A DNA stretch of 64,000 bases from an uncultured Acidobacteriota bacterium (GTDB lineage Bacteria > Acidobacteriota > Terriglobia > Bryobacterales > Bryobacteraceae), in the NCBI GenBank assembly GCA_902826605.1, contig CADEFM010000006.1, forward strand, positions 205,860 to 269,859, in the 5' to 3' direction. This document shows positions 1 to 7,667 of the stretch, in pieces. The notes below the pieces were generated by a model. That model searched no databases, was not told the DNA's origin, and saw only the letters and a list, made by a program, of their open reading frames with translations. Made by a program: the position numbers and the translations under genes. Numbering within the stretch: position 1 is the stretch's first letter; every line of letters starts with the position of its first letter.

Positions 1-98
1 CCGGGCTGACGAGGTACAAAATTCGCCGCTTGATCTTGATCGATCTCTTCCCGCAGACATTTCATCTGGAGACGATCGTTCAATTGGAAAGAAGCTGA
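1..98 (+). CDS. C-terminal end of a TrmA/RlmD-type RNA uracil methyltransferase (partial)
   Basis: An open frame enters from the left edge (first full codon at base 3) and stops at TGA 96-98. Its last 31 residues contain RLILIDLFPQTFHLETIV. This matches the C-terminal signature of class I SAM-dependent RNA (uracil-C5) methyltransferases (RlmD, RlmCD, TrmA), usually D-x-FPQT-x-H-x-E-T-V followed by a leucine-rich end. Only the tail is present, so which uridine or RNA is modified cannot be told. The gene converges on the TolC-like gene, whose stop lies 3 bases away. The call rests on this short motif, but the motif is distinctive. Confidence 0.6.
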   Translation, partial: GLTRYKIRRLILIDLFPQTFHLETIVQLERS

Positions 99-101
99 GG
101 C

Positions 102-1379
102 TTATCGCAGCGCTGCCTCCAGGGTTCCCGTTTCCCGCAACACTTCCAGCCGCGCCGCGTCCGCGGCGTGCTGCGTATCGTAGTACGCCAGCCATTTTTC
201 GTTCTCCGCCGCGCGCAGAGCTTCCACTCGGGCCAGCGGCAAGCGTCCTTCATCCATTTGAGCCAGGGAGATAGTCAGTTCCTCGCGGGCCAGTTCCAGA
301 TCCGCGCGTGCAACTTCTCGAGCCCCTTCCGCCCGCCGCAGGTTCTGATACGCTGCGCGAAGATCCGCGGTGATCCGCGTGCGCGTACGGCTTACCTGCA
401 CGCGGAGTTTGGCGATTTCGGCTTCCGCCGCCGACTTTTGCGCCGATGACGTCCGACCGGTGAGCACCGGAAGCTCGAATGACATTCCGATCTGCACGTT
501 GTTGCGTTGAAACCGGTTGAAAAATTCGTCGTAGTTGTTGTATTTGCCGAGCAACGAATACTGCGCCAGCAGGTTCACGCGCGGCAGGCGCGCGGCCTCG
601 TAGCTTTTCACTTCCAGCAGTTTACTCTGCATGCTGGATTGCAGGCTTTTCAATTCATTGCTTGATTCCAGCGCCTGTTCAATGGATGCTTCCTCCGACA
701 CCGGGACCACCAGCGGCGCACGCTCCTCCGGCGCAGGCCGCACGCGGTCGTCCGGCCCCATGCCGAGCACCATTGCGAGCATCGTCTCAGCGTTCGTCAG
801 TCCGATGGACAGCGTCTCCGCACTTTGATTCGAGCGCAGCACCGCGAGGTTGGATTTCTTACCTTCGATGGCCAATTCACGCCCCTCCGTGACGCGTTGC
901 TGCGTCAAATCGCGTACGCGCGTCAAGTTGGCTCCCTGCCGGCGCGCGGCTTCCAGGCTGCGGGCCATTCGTTCCGCATCCAGATACAAGCCGGCTACCC
1001 GATACACGGCCTCCTCTTGCTTGCGCGTCACGTCAAAGCCCGCACCACGCACCCCTTCGTTTGCCTGGGCGGCCATATAGCTCTGCGGCCGGTTGAAGAT
1101 TGCCATCACTGCTCGCGCCTGCAAAATGGACGGCGCGCTCCCGTCGATGCTGGTGGGGAACCCGGAAGTATACGCCGCGCCACTGCCCAGAAACAATTTC
1201 GGGACGAACGGATCACGCGCAATAGTAGTCTGATGGCGCGCCTTTTGCTGATCCAAACGCGCCAGCAACACGTCGGGATTCTGGGCGATAGCCGTCTCCA
1301 CGGCCTGCCGTAATGTCATGGTGTGGACTTCAGCGGAGGCACAGGCTGTGAATGCAAGAAGGAGAATCGAGAGCTTCAT
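102..1379 (-). CDS. TolC-family outer membrane efflux protein
   Basis: A 425-residue protein beginning with a signal peptide (KLSILLLAFTACASAEV), followed by long alpha-helical stretches rich in A, R, E and L. These form two repeated OEP-type halves, for example LRQAVETAIAQNPDVLLARL near the N-terminus and a matching second half. TolC-family proteins form trimeric outer membrane channels for tripartite efflux or type I secretion. The ATG at 1379 was chosen because it starts directly at the signal peptide; the longer open frame upstream has no coding character. It is last in the minus-strand run from aroC. No adaptor (HlyD/AcrA) or inner membrane pump lies beside it, so the substrate is unknown. 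Confidence 0.85.
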   Translation of the reverse strand: MKLSILLLAFTACASAEVHTMTLRQAVETAIAQNPDVLLARLDQQKARHQTTIARDPFVPKLFLGSGAAYTSGFPTSIDGSAPSILQARAVMAIFNRPQSYMAAQANEGVRGAGFDVTRKQEEAVYRVAGLYLDAERMARSLEAARRQGANLTRVRDLTQQRVTEGRELAIEGKKSNLAVLRSNQSAETLSIGLTNAETMLAMVLGMGPDDRVRPAPEERAPLVVPVSEEASIEQALESSNELKSLQSSMQSKLLEVKSYEAARLPRVNLLAQYSLLGKYNNYDEFFNRFQRNNVQIGMSFELPVLTGRTSSAQKSAAEAEIAKLRVQVSRTRTRITADLRAAYQNLRRAEGAREVARADLELAREELTISLAQMDEGRLPLARVEALRAAENEKWLAYYDTQHAADAARLEVLRETGTLEAALR

Positions 1380-1417
1380 ACACCCACAGTGTAGCGGTAG
1401 AGAAGGACAGTCGTCCG

Positions 1418-1822
1418 CTAGTAGGCGAAAAAGTCCAGCGGTGCGATCGCGGTGATCTTCCACTGGCGGCCGCGGCGTTCCACGGTGCATTGGATCACTT
1501 TGCGCCGGGTTTCTGTCTGCGTGTCCAGGCCCTTGCCGCTGATGATGAGGAGCCAGTCGAGCTCCAGTGTGTGCTTCCGTTCATCCCCTTCGTCCATGAC
1601 CACTTCCACCGTGGAACCTACTTGATGCGCACCTAACAGGCCTTCGATATTGTCGCGCAACGCGGCATAGTTTGGAGTGTCTTTGTCGAACTGTTCGAGG
1701 AATGCCGCGCTATCGCCATTCGCCAGGGCCTCGGCCGCGTAGGTGAAAACACGCATCACCGCGGCGGGAGGATCGGCTGTCAGTGCAGCGGCGGTGGCGA
1801 TAAGAAGGGCGATCCTGCGCAT
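1418..1822 (-). CDS. Small secreted protein, possibly NTF2-like
   Basis: A 134-residue protein with a short signal peptide (MRRIALLIATAAALTADP). The body begins with helices (AAVMRVFTYAAEALANGDSA) and then strands ending in RRGRQWKITAIAPLDFF. A helix-rich start with a 'W-K-I-x-x-I' strand near the end is common in secreted NTF2/SnoaL-fold proteins; that assignment is inference. The ATG at 1822 is 2 bases beyond the argJ stop codon, so the two are very likely cotranscribed and translationally coupled. Function is unknown. Confidence 0.7.
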   Translation of the reverse strand: MRRIALLIATAAALTADPPAAVMRVFTYAAEALANGDSAAFLEQFDKDTPNYAALRDNIEGLLGAHQVGSTVEVVMDEGDERKHTLELDWLLIISGKGLDTQTETRRKVIQCTVERRGRQWKITAIAPLDFFAY

Positions 1823-1824
1823 AG

Positions 1825-2997
1825 TCACGTGCGGTAGCTTGCATTGATGCGTATATAGTCTTCGGTAAGATCGCACGTCCAGAAGCGGGCGCGACCTCTC
1901 CCGCGACTGCCGCGCAGCGAAAAGCGGATGTGGCATTCGCGTCCGTCCAGTTTTGCTTTCAATTCATCCTCCGCGAAATCGGTGGCGAGGCCGCCGCGGC
2001 ATACCGGAACGCCTTGCATATCAATATCGGCCTTGCGCGGATCGAATGCGGCGCCTGAATAGCCAGCCGCGCATAACACGCGGCCCCAGTTTGGGTCGGA
2101 GCCGGCGATAGCGGTCTTTACGAGCGGGGAGTTGGCGATGGCGCGCGCGATCTTCGCGGCATCGGCATCGTTGCGCGCACCTTCCACGTCTATGGTGACA
2201 AGCTTCCTCGCCCCTTCGCCATCGCGTGCGATCTGCACGGCCAGCGATTCCAGTACGCTGGTGAGCGCGGCTTCGAAGGTCTTACCGGAAGCCTTCACGC
2301 CGGATGCTCCATTGGCGAGCACGATGATCGTATCGTTGGTGGACATGTCCCCGTCAACCGAAAGCCGGTTGAAGCTGCGCTCCGTTGCGCCGCGGAGGGC
2401 CGATCGCAGTTCCGCGGTGCTGACCACTGCGTCCGTCATCACGAAACACAGCGTCGTCGCCATGTTGGGATGAATCATGCCGGAGCCCTTGGCCATGCCA
2501 GCGATCTTGGCCGCTTTCCCACGCCGGGTTACCTCGGCCCGCGCCGTCTTGGCCACGGTGTCGGTAGTCATGATGGCCACTGCGGCGGCGTCGAAGTGCT
2601 CGCTGTCTAATCCCGCCACGAGAACCGGCAGCGCCCGTTCGATCATGCTGCCGTCCATCTCGACGCCGATCACGCCGGTGGATGCAGGTAGCACTTGCTC
2701 CGGTTTCACTCCGAGTGCCTGGGCGGCGGCGCGCACTGTTTCCCGAGCCACGTGCGCGCCCGTTCTCGTCGCACAATTCGCATTGCCGGCATTCACCAGG
2801 ATCGCAGATGCTTTACCTTTGGACGCACGGAGATTCTTGCGCGCCAGTTCAACCGGTGCGGCCACAACCAGGTTTTTCGTGAACACCGCGGCGGCGGTGG
2901 CAGGAGTATCGGACACAATTAGCGCCACATCGTCCTTGGCAATCTTGCGAATTCCCGCATAGGTGGTCGCGTAGAGAAAACCCAAGGGCAAGCTCAC
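1825..2997 (-). CDS. argJ: Bifunctional glutamate N-acetyltransferase / amino-acid acetyltransferase ArgJ
   Basis: ArgJ moves the acetyl group from N-acetylornithine to glutamate (and in some species also uses acetyl-CoA) in cytoplasmic arginine synthesis. The protein shows the family's N-terminal 'LPLGFLYATTYAGIRK', the autocleavage region GSGMIHPNMATTLCF (a Thr after NMAT becomes the nucleophile of the beta chain), 'SVDGDMSTNDT', and the C-terminal 'CDLTEDYIRINASYRT'. The start is taken as GTG at 2997, which overlaps the fmt TGA as GTGA and gives a normal-length 390-residue protein. An in-frame ATG at 3111 would add 38 residues lying inside fmt and unlike the family. Confidence 0.93.
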   Translation of the reverse strand: MSLPLGFLYATTYAGIRKIAKDDVALIVSDTPATAAAVFTKNLVVAAPVELARKNLRASKGKASAILVNAGNANCATRTGAHVARETVRAAAQALGVKPEQVLPASTGVIGVEMDGSMIERALPVLVAGLDSEHFDAAAVAIMTTDTVAKTARAEVTRRGKAAKIAGMAKGSGMIHPNMATTLCFVMTDAVVSTAELRSALRGATERSFNRLSVDGDMSTNDTIIVLANGASGVKASGKTFEAALTSVLESLAVQIARDGEGARKLVTIDVEGARNDADAAKIARAIANSPLVKTAIAGSDPNWGRVLCAAGYSGAAFDPRKADIDMQGVPVCRGGLATDFAEDELKAKLDGRECHIRFSLRGSRGRGRARFWTCDLTEDYIRINASYRT

Positions 2998-3929
2998 TGC
3001 AGTGCCTCGCTTTCCGCTAGTGTGATCCCGTTTAAGAACGCCGCCGCCGGCATTCGTTTCTTTCCTTCCAACTGGACCTCCTGTAATTCCAAAGTCTCGC
3101 CGCTCCCGCATCCGGCGTACAGATTCTTATTGATGACACGGAGTGCGCCGGGAGGCAACTGCGCATCTCCGACGGAGGCGCACCACACCTGAAAACGCTG
3201 CCCCCTCAGAAAACCATACGCGCCCGGCCACGGATCGAATCCACGCACGCGATTCAGGATCTCACGCGCTGGATGATGCCAATCGATCTTCCCGTCTTCC
3301 CTTTTCAAAATGCGCGCGTATGAGGCCTGGGCGTCGTTCTGCGGGTGAGGGTGGATGGTGGAGAGTTCCGCCAGTGTTTTAACTAGCAGGTCCGCTCCCG
3401 CCGCCGCCAGGCGCCCGGACAATTGTGGCGCCGTTTCTTCCGGTGCTATTTCCGTCTCCCATTGCAGCAACACGTCGCCTGTGTCCAGACCCTCATTGAT
3501 CTTCATCGTAGTGACGCCGGTGCGCGTTTCACCGTTCGCAATCGCCCATTGAATTGGCGCGGCGCCGCGATACTTAGGGAGCAGGGAAGCATGCACGTTA
3601 ATGATTCCGCGCGGTGGAATATCGAGAATCGCTTTGGGGATGATCTGTCCGTAGCCCACCACCACAATCACATCCGGAGCTAAGGCACGGATCTGCTCCA
3701 CCACCTCGGGCCGCTTCACCCGCTCCGGCTGATGCACGGGCAGATTCAGGCGGAGTGCCGCATCCTTCACTGCAGGCGTCGCGAGCGCGCCGCCGCGTCC
3801 CTTGGCACGGTCCGGTTGCGTGAATACGGCCGACACTGCGCACCCCGCTTCCACCATCCGTTCAAGCGTGGGAACCGCGAACCCAGGCGTCCCCATGAAG
3901 ACGAAATGGGGAACGGTGCTCACTCCCAT
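2994..3929 (-). CDS. fmt: Methionyl-tRNA formyltransferase
   Basis: Adds a formyl group from 10-formyl-tetrahydrofolate to initiator Met-tRNA. The 311-residue protein carries the N-terminal fold with 'FVFMGTPGFAVPTLERM', the catalytic region 'INVHASLLPKYRGAAPIQWAI' split around the conserved Asn and His, and a C-terminal Fmt domain. The start may be the ATG at 3929 or the GTG at 3923; the GTG overlaps the def stop as GTGA. It lies directly behind def, the usual def-fmt pairing: one enzyme formylates the initiator, the other removes the formyl group from the new protein. Confidence 0.93.
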   Translation of the reverse strand: MGVSTVPHFVFMGTPGFAVPTLERMVEAGCAVSAVFTQPDRAKGRGGALATPAVKDAALRLNLPVHQPERVKRPEVVEQIRALAPDVIVVVGYGQIIPKAILDIPPRGIINVHASLLPKYRGAAPIQWAIANGETRTGVTTMKINEGLDTGDVLLQWETEIAPEETAPQLSGRLAAAGADLLVKTLAELSTIHPHPQNDAQASYARILKREDGKIDWHHPAREILNRVRGFDPWPGAYGFLRGQRFQVWCASVGDAQLPPGALRVINKNLYAGCGSGETLELQEVQLEGKKRMPAAAFLNGITLAESEALQ

Positions 3930-4435
3930 TCGCCGGCTTTTTGCAGTTTGCGAATCTTGCGGCGGATCAAGTCGCGTTTCAGTGCACTCACGTGGCTGAT
4001 GTAAAGTTTCCCGTTCAAGTGGTCGGTTTCATGCAGAAACGCACGTGCCAGCAGATCCTCGCCCGTCATTTCGAAGGTCTTGCCGGCGGCATCCTGCGCT
4101 CGTACGGTCACTTTTTGTGGTCGTGCGACATTCTCACGAAAAGTGGGCAGGCTCAAACAACCCTCCTCACTCTTCTGCGATCCTTCAGTCTTGATAATTT
4201 CAGGGTTAATGAGCACGATTTTCTGCGCCGGGTCTTCGCCCGTGGTCACATCAATTACCGCGATCCGTTTGCCGATGCCGATCTGCGGCGCGGCCAGTCC
4301 TACGCCTTTAGCCGCGTACATGGATTCGAACATGTCCTCGATCAGTTGGTGAAGCCCAGGCGTGCCGAATTCCACGATATCTTCCCCGCGCCTCTCCAAT
4401 ACCGGCTGTCCATACTTGACGATCGGATAAACCAT
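3920..4435 (-). CDS. def: Peptide deformylase
   Basis: A 171-residue metalloenzyme that removes the N-formyl group from nascent proteins. All three family motifs are present: GVGLAAPQIG (motif I), EGCLSLP (motif II, metal-binding Cys) and HETDHLNGKL (motif III, two metal-binding His and catalytic Glu). The ATG shares its A with the last base of the aroC TGA (TGATG, one-base overlap), so translation is probably coupled to aroC. Confidence 0.95.
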   Translation of the reverse strand: MVYPIVKYGQPVLERRGEDIVEFGTPGLHQLIEDMFESMYAAKGVGLAAPQIGIGKRIAVIDVTTGEDPAQKIVLINPEIIKTEGSQKSEEGCLSLPTFRENVARPQKVTVRAQDAAGKTFEMTGEDLLARAFLHETDHLNGKLYISHVSALKRDLIRRKIRKLQKAGEWE

Positions 4436-5607
4436 CAGAAGTCTCTCACTTGTTCCAGATAACCCGCATAATTGCGTTTCGCTTCCGTCAGCGAATCACC
4501 GCCAAACTTGTCGATCATCGCAGAGGCCAGCACCAGCGCCACCATTGCTTCACCGATCACACCCGCCGCGGGCACTACGGCGACGTCGCTGCGTTCATAT
4601 GCGGCAAGAGCGGGCTCGCGGGTCGCCAGGTCCACGCTCTCCAGTGGTTTGCGCAACGTGGAAATTGGCTTTAGCATTCCGCGCACCAGGATGTCCTGAC
4701 CGTTGGTCATGCCGCCTTCCAAGCCACCCGCGCGATTCGCACCACGAGTGAAATGACGCTCTTGCTTGTCGTATTGAATGGTGTCTTGCACTTTGGACCC
4801 GAATGAAGCCGAGCCTTCCGCCGCGAACCCCACTTCCACGCCCTTCACCGCCTGCATGGATACAATGGCCTGCGCGAGCCTGCCGTCCAGGCGTGAATCC
4901 CATGTGATGTGCGAACCCAGGCCCACCGGCACTCCGTGCGCTACTACCTCAAACACGCCGCCCACCGTGTCGCCGGTCTTATAGGCGTGATCCACAACGG
5001 CCTTCATGCGCTGCTCTGCTTCTGCGTCCACGCAGCCGAGCAGAACCTCATCGCGGCGGCTCAGCCCCACCAGTTCTTCCCAACTTGCCATGCGGTCCAG
5101 CTTTGCTTCTCCCACTTGAACCACGTGGCTCAGTACCCCGATGCCGAACTCCGCCAGGTATGCCTTCGCCAGGCCGCCCACCGCCACGCGTGCCGTGGTT
5201 TCGCGCGCGCTGGCGCGTTCCAAGATGTAGCGTGCGTCGTGAAAGTTGTACTTAATTGAGCCGGCCAGATCTGCGTGCCCTGGCCGGGGACGCGTTACCG
5301 GTTTCTTTTTATCTTCGCCGCCGTCGATGTCTTCCACCGGCAGTGCTTCGGTCCAATTTTTCCAGTCTTTGTTTTCGAGCAGAATCGCGATGGGTGAACC
5401 GATGGTCTGGGAGTGCCGCACGCCGCTGACAATGTGCGCGCGGTCCGTTTCGATCTTCATCCGCCCGCCGCGGCCATAGCCTTGCTGCCGACGCCACAGC
5501 TCCCGGTCAAGCGCCGGAAGCGACACGGGAACACCCGCCGGTAAACCGGTCAGCGTGGCGACAAGGCACTCCCCGTGGGATTCACCGGCTGTTTCAAACC
5601 TGAGCAT
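4435..5607 (-). CDS. aroC: Chorismate synthase
   Basis: Makes chorismate from 5-enolpyruvylshikimate-3-phosphate, the last shared step of aromatic amino-acid synthesis; it needs reduced FMN. The 390-residue protein starts with the conserved 'LRFETAGESHGE' and has 'RARARPGHADLAGSIKY'-like sequence (here TRPRPGHADLAGSIKY), 'RASARETTARVAVG' and 'GGMTNGQDI'. The start at 5607 is placed by this conserved N-terminus; another ATG at 5625 would add six residues. Both ATGs are inside a 22-base palindrome described separately. It heads the aroC-def-fmt-argJ run. Confidence 0.94.
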   Translation of the reverse strand: MLRFETAGESHGECLVATLTGLPAGVPVSLPALDRELWRRQQGYGRGGRMKIETDRAHIVSGVRHSQTIGSPIAILLENKDWKNWTEALPVEDIDGGEDKKKPVTRPRPGHADLAGSIKYNFHDARYILERASARETTARVAVGGLAKAYLAEFGIGVLSHVVQVGEAKLDRMASWEELVGLSRRDEVLLGCVDAEAEQRMKAVVDHAYKTGDTVGGVFEVVAHGVPVGLGSHITWDSRLDGRLAQAIVSMQAVKGVEVGFAAEGSASFGSKVQDTIQYDKQERHFTRGANRAGGLEGGMTNGQDILVRGMLKPISTLRKPLESVDLATREPALAAYERSDVAVVPAAGVIGEAMVALVLASAMIDKFGGDSLTEAKRNYAGYLEQVRDF

Positions 5608-5626
5608 GAGAGGGAATTCTCTCATG
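5605..5626. promoter_or_regulatory. Perfect 8-bp inverted repeat over the aroC start codon
   Basis: The arms CATGAGAG (5605-5612) and CTCTCATG (5619-5626) are exact inverted copies around GGAATT. The two candidate aroC start codons are read from the CAT triplets in the arms. In RNA this would form a short hairpin at the translation start; in DNA it could be a protein binding site. Its role is not known and it could be chance. Confidence 0.35.
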
Positions 5627-5665
5627 GTAGCAGGAGCGGGCGGGATTCGGCCCCGCACGCGCGGG

Positions 5666-6346
5666 CTAACGATTCGTCGGCGGGTAGTCCGGAGTTGCTT
5701 CCACTCTGGCGAAATCCTGTGCGTGTTCCTCGCCCAGTAATCTGCGTCCATGCACGGCAAGTTCGAAGCGATCCTTCACGCCGGTTTTTTCGAAGATATG
5801 CATCAAGTGAACTTTGACCGTTCCGGCCGTGATGCGAAGTGCCTCCCCAATTTCCTTGTTCTTCATTCCAGCGCAAACATGATGCACAATTTCTTTTTCC
5901 CGTGGAGTCAGGCGCGAGCCCGTTCGCTGATTGCTGGCGGTTGAGCTTTCGCGCAGCGCGTTTTCAATCCACACGTCACCGCGGCTGACCGTCGCCAGGC
6001 ATTCAAGCATCGCGGATACCGGCACGGTCTTCTTCAGAATGCCGCGCGCTCCCAACTGCAGCGCCCGAAAACAATCCACCTCAGCAAGATCGTTGACCCA
6101 CAGCACCGGCTGGCAGGAAGGCCATGTGCTCCTGACGTCTGCGATGAACTGGAACACGAGTTTCAATCCAGGCGATTGATCCACCAGGATCAGATCCGGA
6201 TGTTCCGCGCGGATCGCGTCCAGAGCCGTTCGCAAAGTAGGCGCCGATCCCGCCAGTATAAAATTGGTGGTTTCGGCCAGGATTTTAGTTAATCCCTCTA
6301 CTACAACTGGTTGTGCCTCACACGCGAAAATCCTGATTTTGTTCAC
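5666..6346 (-). CDS. NarL/FixJ-type response regulator with LuxR DNA-binding domain
   Basis: A 226-residue protein. Residues 1-120 form a receiver domain with the phospho-acceptor position at D56 (in DLILVDQSPG) and the conserved Lys in GILKKTVP. Residues about 145-205 form a LuxR-type helix-turn-helix (LTPREKEIVHHVCAGMKNKE and the recognition helix TAGTVKVHLMHIFEKTG). The acidic pocket usually written DD is here E10-A11, so metal binding may be weakened. The start is GTG 6346 with an AAGGA-like ribosome site upstream. No partner histidine kinase lies beside it. The target genes are unknown. Confidence 0.88.
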   Translation of the reverse strand: MNKIRIFACEAQPVVVEGLTKILAETTNFILAGSAPTLRTALDAIRAEHPDLILVDQSPGLKLVFQFIADVRSTWPSCQPVLWVNDLAEVDCFRALQLGARGILKKTVPVSAMLECLATVSRGDVWIENALRESSTASNQRTGSRLTPREKEIVHHVCAGMKNKEIGEALRITAGTVKVHLMHIFEKTGVKDRFELAVHGRRLLGEEHAQDFARVEATPDYPPTNR

Positions 6347-6399
6347 ACGGATCCTTTACGTTCGTATGATCGTCAGGCGGGCGCGGGCGGCGATAGGTA

Positions 6400-7620
6400 C
6401 TAGGTATCGATTTCAACCGCAGTCCGCCTCAACGTGCGCGTGGGCTGGGATGCTAACGTAAGGCCGGCCGCGGCTACAAGCGCGGCGGTCAGCGCCCAGC
6501 CGCCCAGCAGATTGTGTTCAATCATGAGACCAGCCAAGGCCGGCGCCGTAATCTGCGAAATAGAGTTGAGCGACTGTGTTAAGCCCATCACCACGCCCTG
6601 CTCATCACTTGAAGTGGTGTGCGAAATCATGCTGGTCAGCGTGGGGCGTACCATTCCACCGAAAACCATCACAGTCCCGGCCAGCAGCAGCATCGGGATG
6701 GAATGCGTGAAAGCGAGCAGCGCGTAGCCCACCGCATAGGCGCCAAAGCCGGCGCGATTCAGGGAACGCTCGCCGAACCGCTTCACCAATCTGCCCAATG
6801 CCGGACCTTGCAAAAAGATGCCGAGAAATCCCACATAGGCCCACGTGTAGCCGGTCTGGACCGGTCCAAAGGGATGGCCATCCCACGTGAGGCGGCGCTC
6901 GCAAAAGAGAGGAAAGCCGGCGACAAACATGGAAAAGGAAAACGCAAACAACAGGAATTGCCATAGCATGGGGGCCAGCTCCGGTTGCTTGAAGTAACGC
7001 GTGTATTCGCCCCATTGGACGATGGAGAGCCTCCGTCCGCCGGGTCCCGCTGGCGAACGGGCCGGGCGCGTCGACGGCAGCAGAAATGTGGTCGCGAGAA
7101 TGCTAGTGAAGGACATGAACGCAGCCGCGAACATCGGATAACGATAATCGAACTGCGCAAGAAAACCTGAGATAGCCGGCCCCACTAGAAATCCCAGCCC
7201 GAAAGCGATGCCGATGACACCGAACGATTTCGCGCGATTCTCGGGTTTGGTGATATCGGCAATGTAGGCTTGCGCGAGTGTCAGGTTGCCCGCGGTAGCT
7301 CCGTCGATGATGCGGCCCACGAAAACCCACGCTAGCGTCGGAGCAAACGCAGTGATCAGGAAACCGATCAACGTTCCGAACTGGCTGGCGATGAGCAGAG
7401 GCTTGCGGCCCATGGAATCGCTCATCCGTCCCAACAGCGGCCCCGAAAATAGCTGAAACAGCGCATAGACGCCGATCAGCCATCCCACTTGCACGGGCGA
7501 CGCCCCTAGTTTTTCCGCATAGAACGGCAACAGGGGGAACATCAGCGTGAGGCCCAGGACGTCCACCGCGACGATCAGAAAAATGGGAAGGAGAGGATTT
7601 TTACCCAATTCAACCATCAT
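6400..7620 (-). CDS. MFS transporter, TetA/Bcr-like drug exporter type
   Basis: A 406-residue integral membrane protein with about 12 hydrophobic segments. The loop between helices 2 and 3 carries the MFS motif A (GPLLGRMSDSMGRKPLL), and 'ADITKPENRAKSFGVIGIAFGLGFLVGPAISG' (quoted here only by its ends, ADITKP and GPAISG) matches the motif C region of 12-helix antiporters such as TetA. Substrate cannot be told from sequence. The gene lies 47 bases behind kgd on the same strand and could be read through from it. Confidence 0.85.
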   Translation of the reverse strand: MMVELGKNPLLPIFLIVAVDVLGLTLMFPLLPFYAEKLGASPVQVGWLIGVYALFQLFSGPLLGRMSDSMGRKPLLIASQFGTLIGFLITAFAPTLAWVFVGRIIDGATAGNLTLAQAYIADITKPENRAKSFGVIGIAFGLGFLVGPAISGFLAQFDYRYPMFAAAFMSFTSILATTFLLPSTRPARSPAGPGGRRLSIVQWGEYTRYFKQPELAPMLWQFLLFAFSFSMFVAGFPLFCERRLTWDGHPFGPVQTGYTWAYVGFLGIFLQGPALGRLVKRFGERSLNRAGFGAYAVGYALLAFTHSIPMLLLAGTVMVFGGMVRPTLTSMISHTTSSDEQGVVMGLTQSLNSISQITAPALAGLMIEHNLLGGWALTAALVAAAGLTLASQPTRTLRRTAVEIDT

Positions 7621-7667
7621 GACACGCGAAGCGTGGAAGGTCGAGATGCGTTGGGTGCGTCGCGCGC

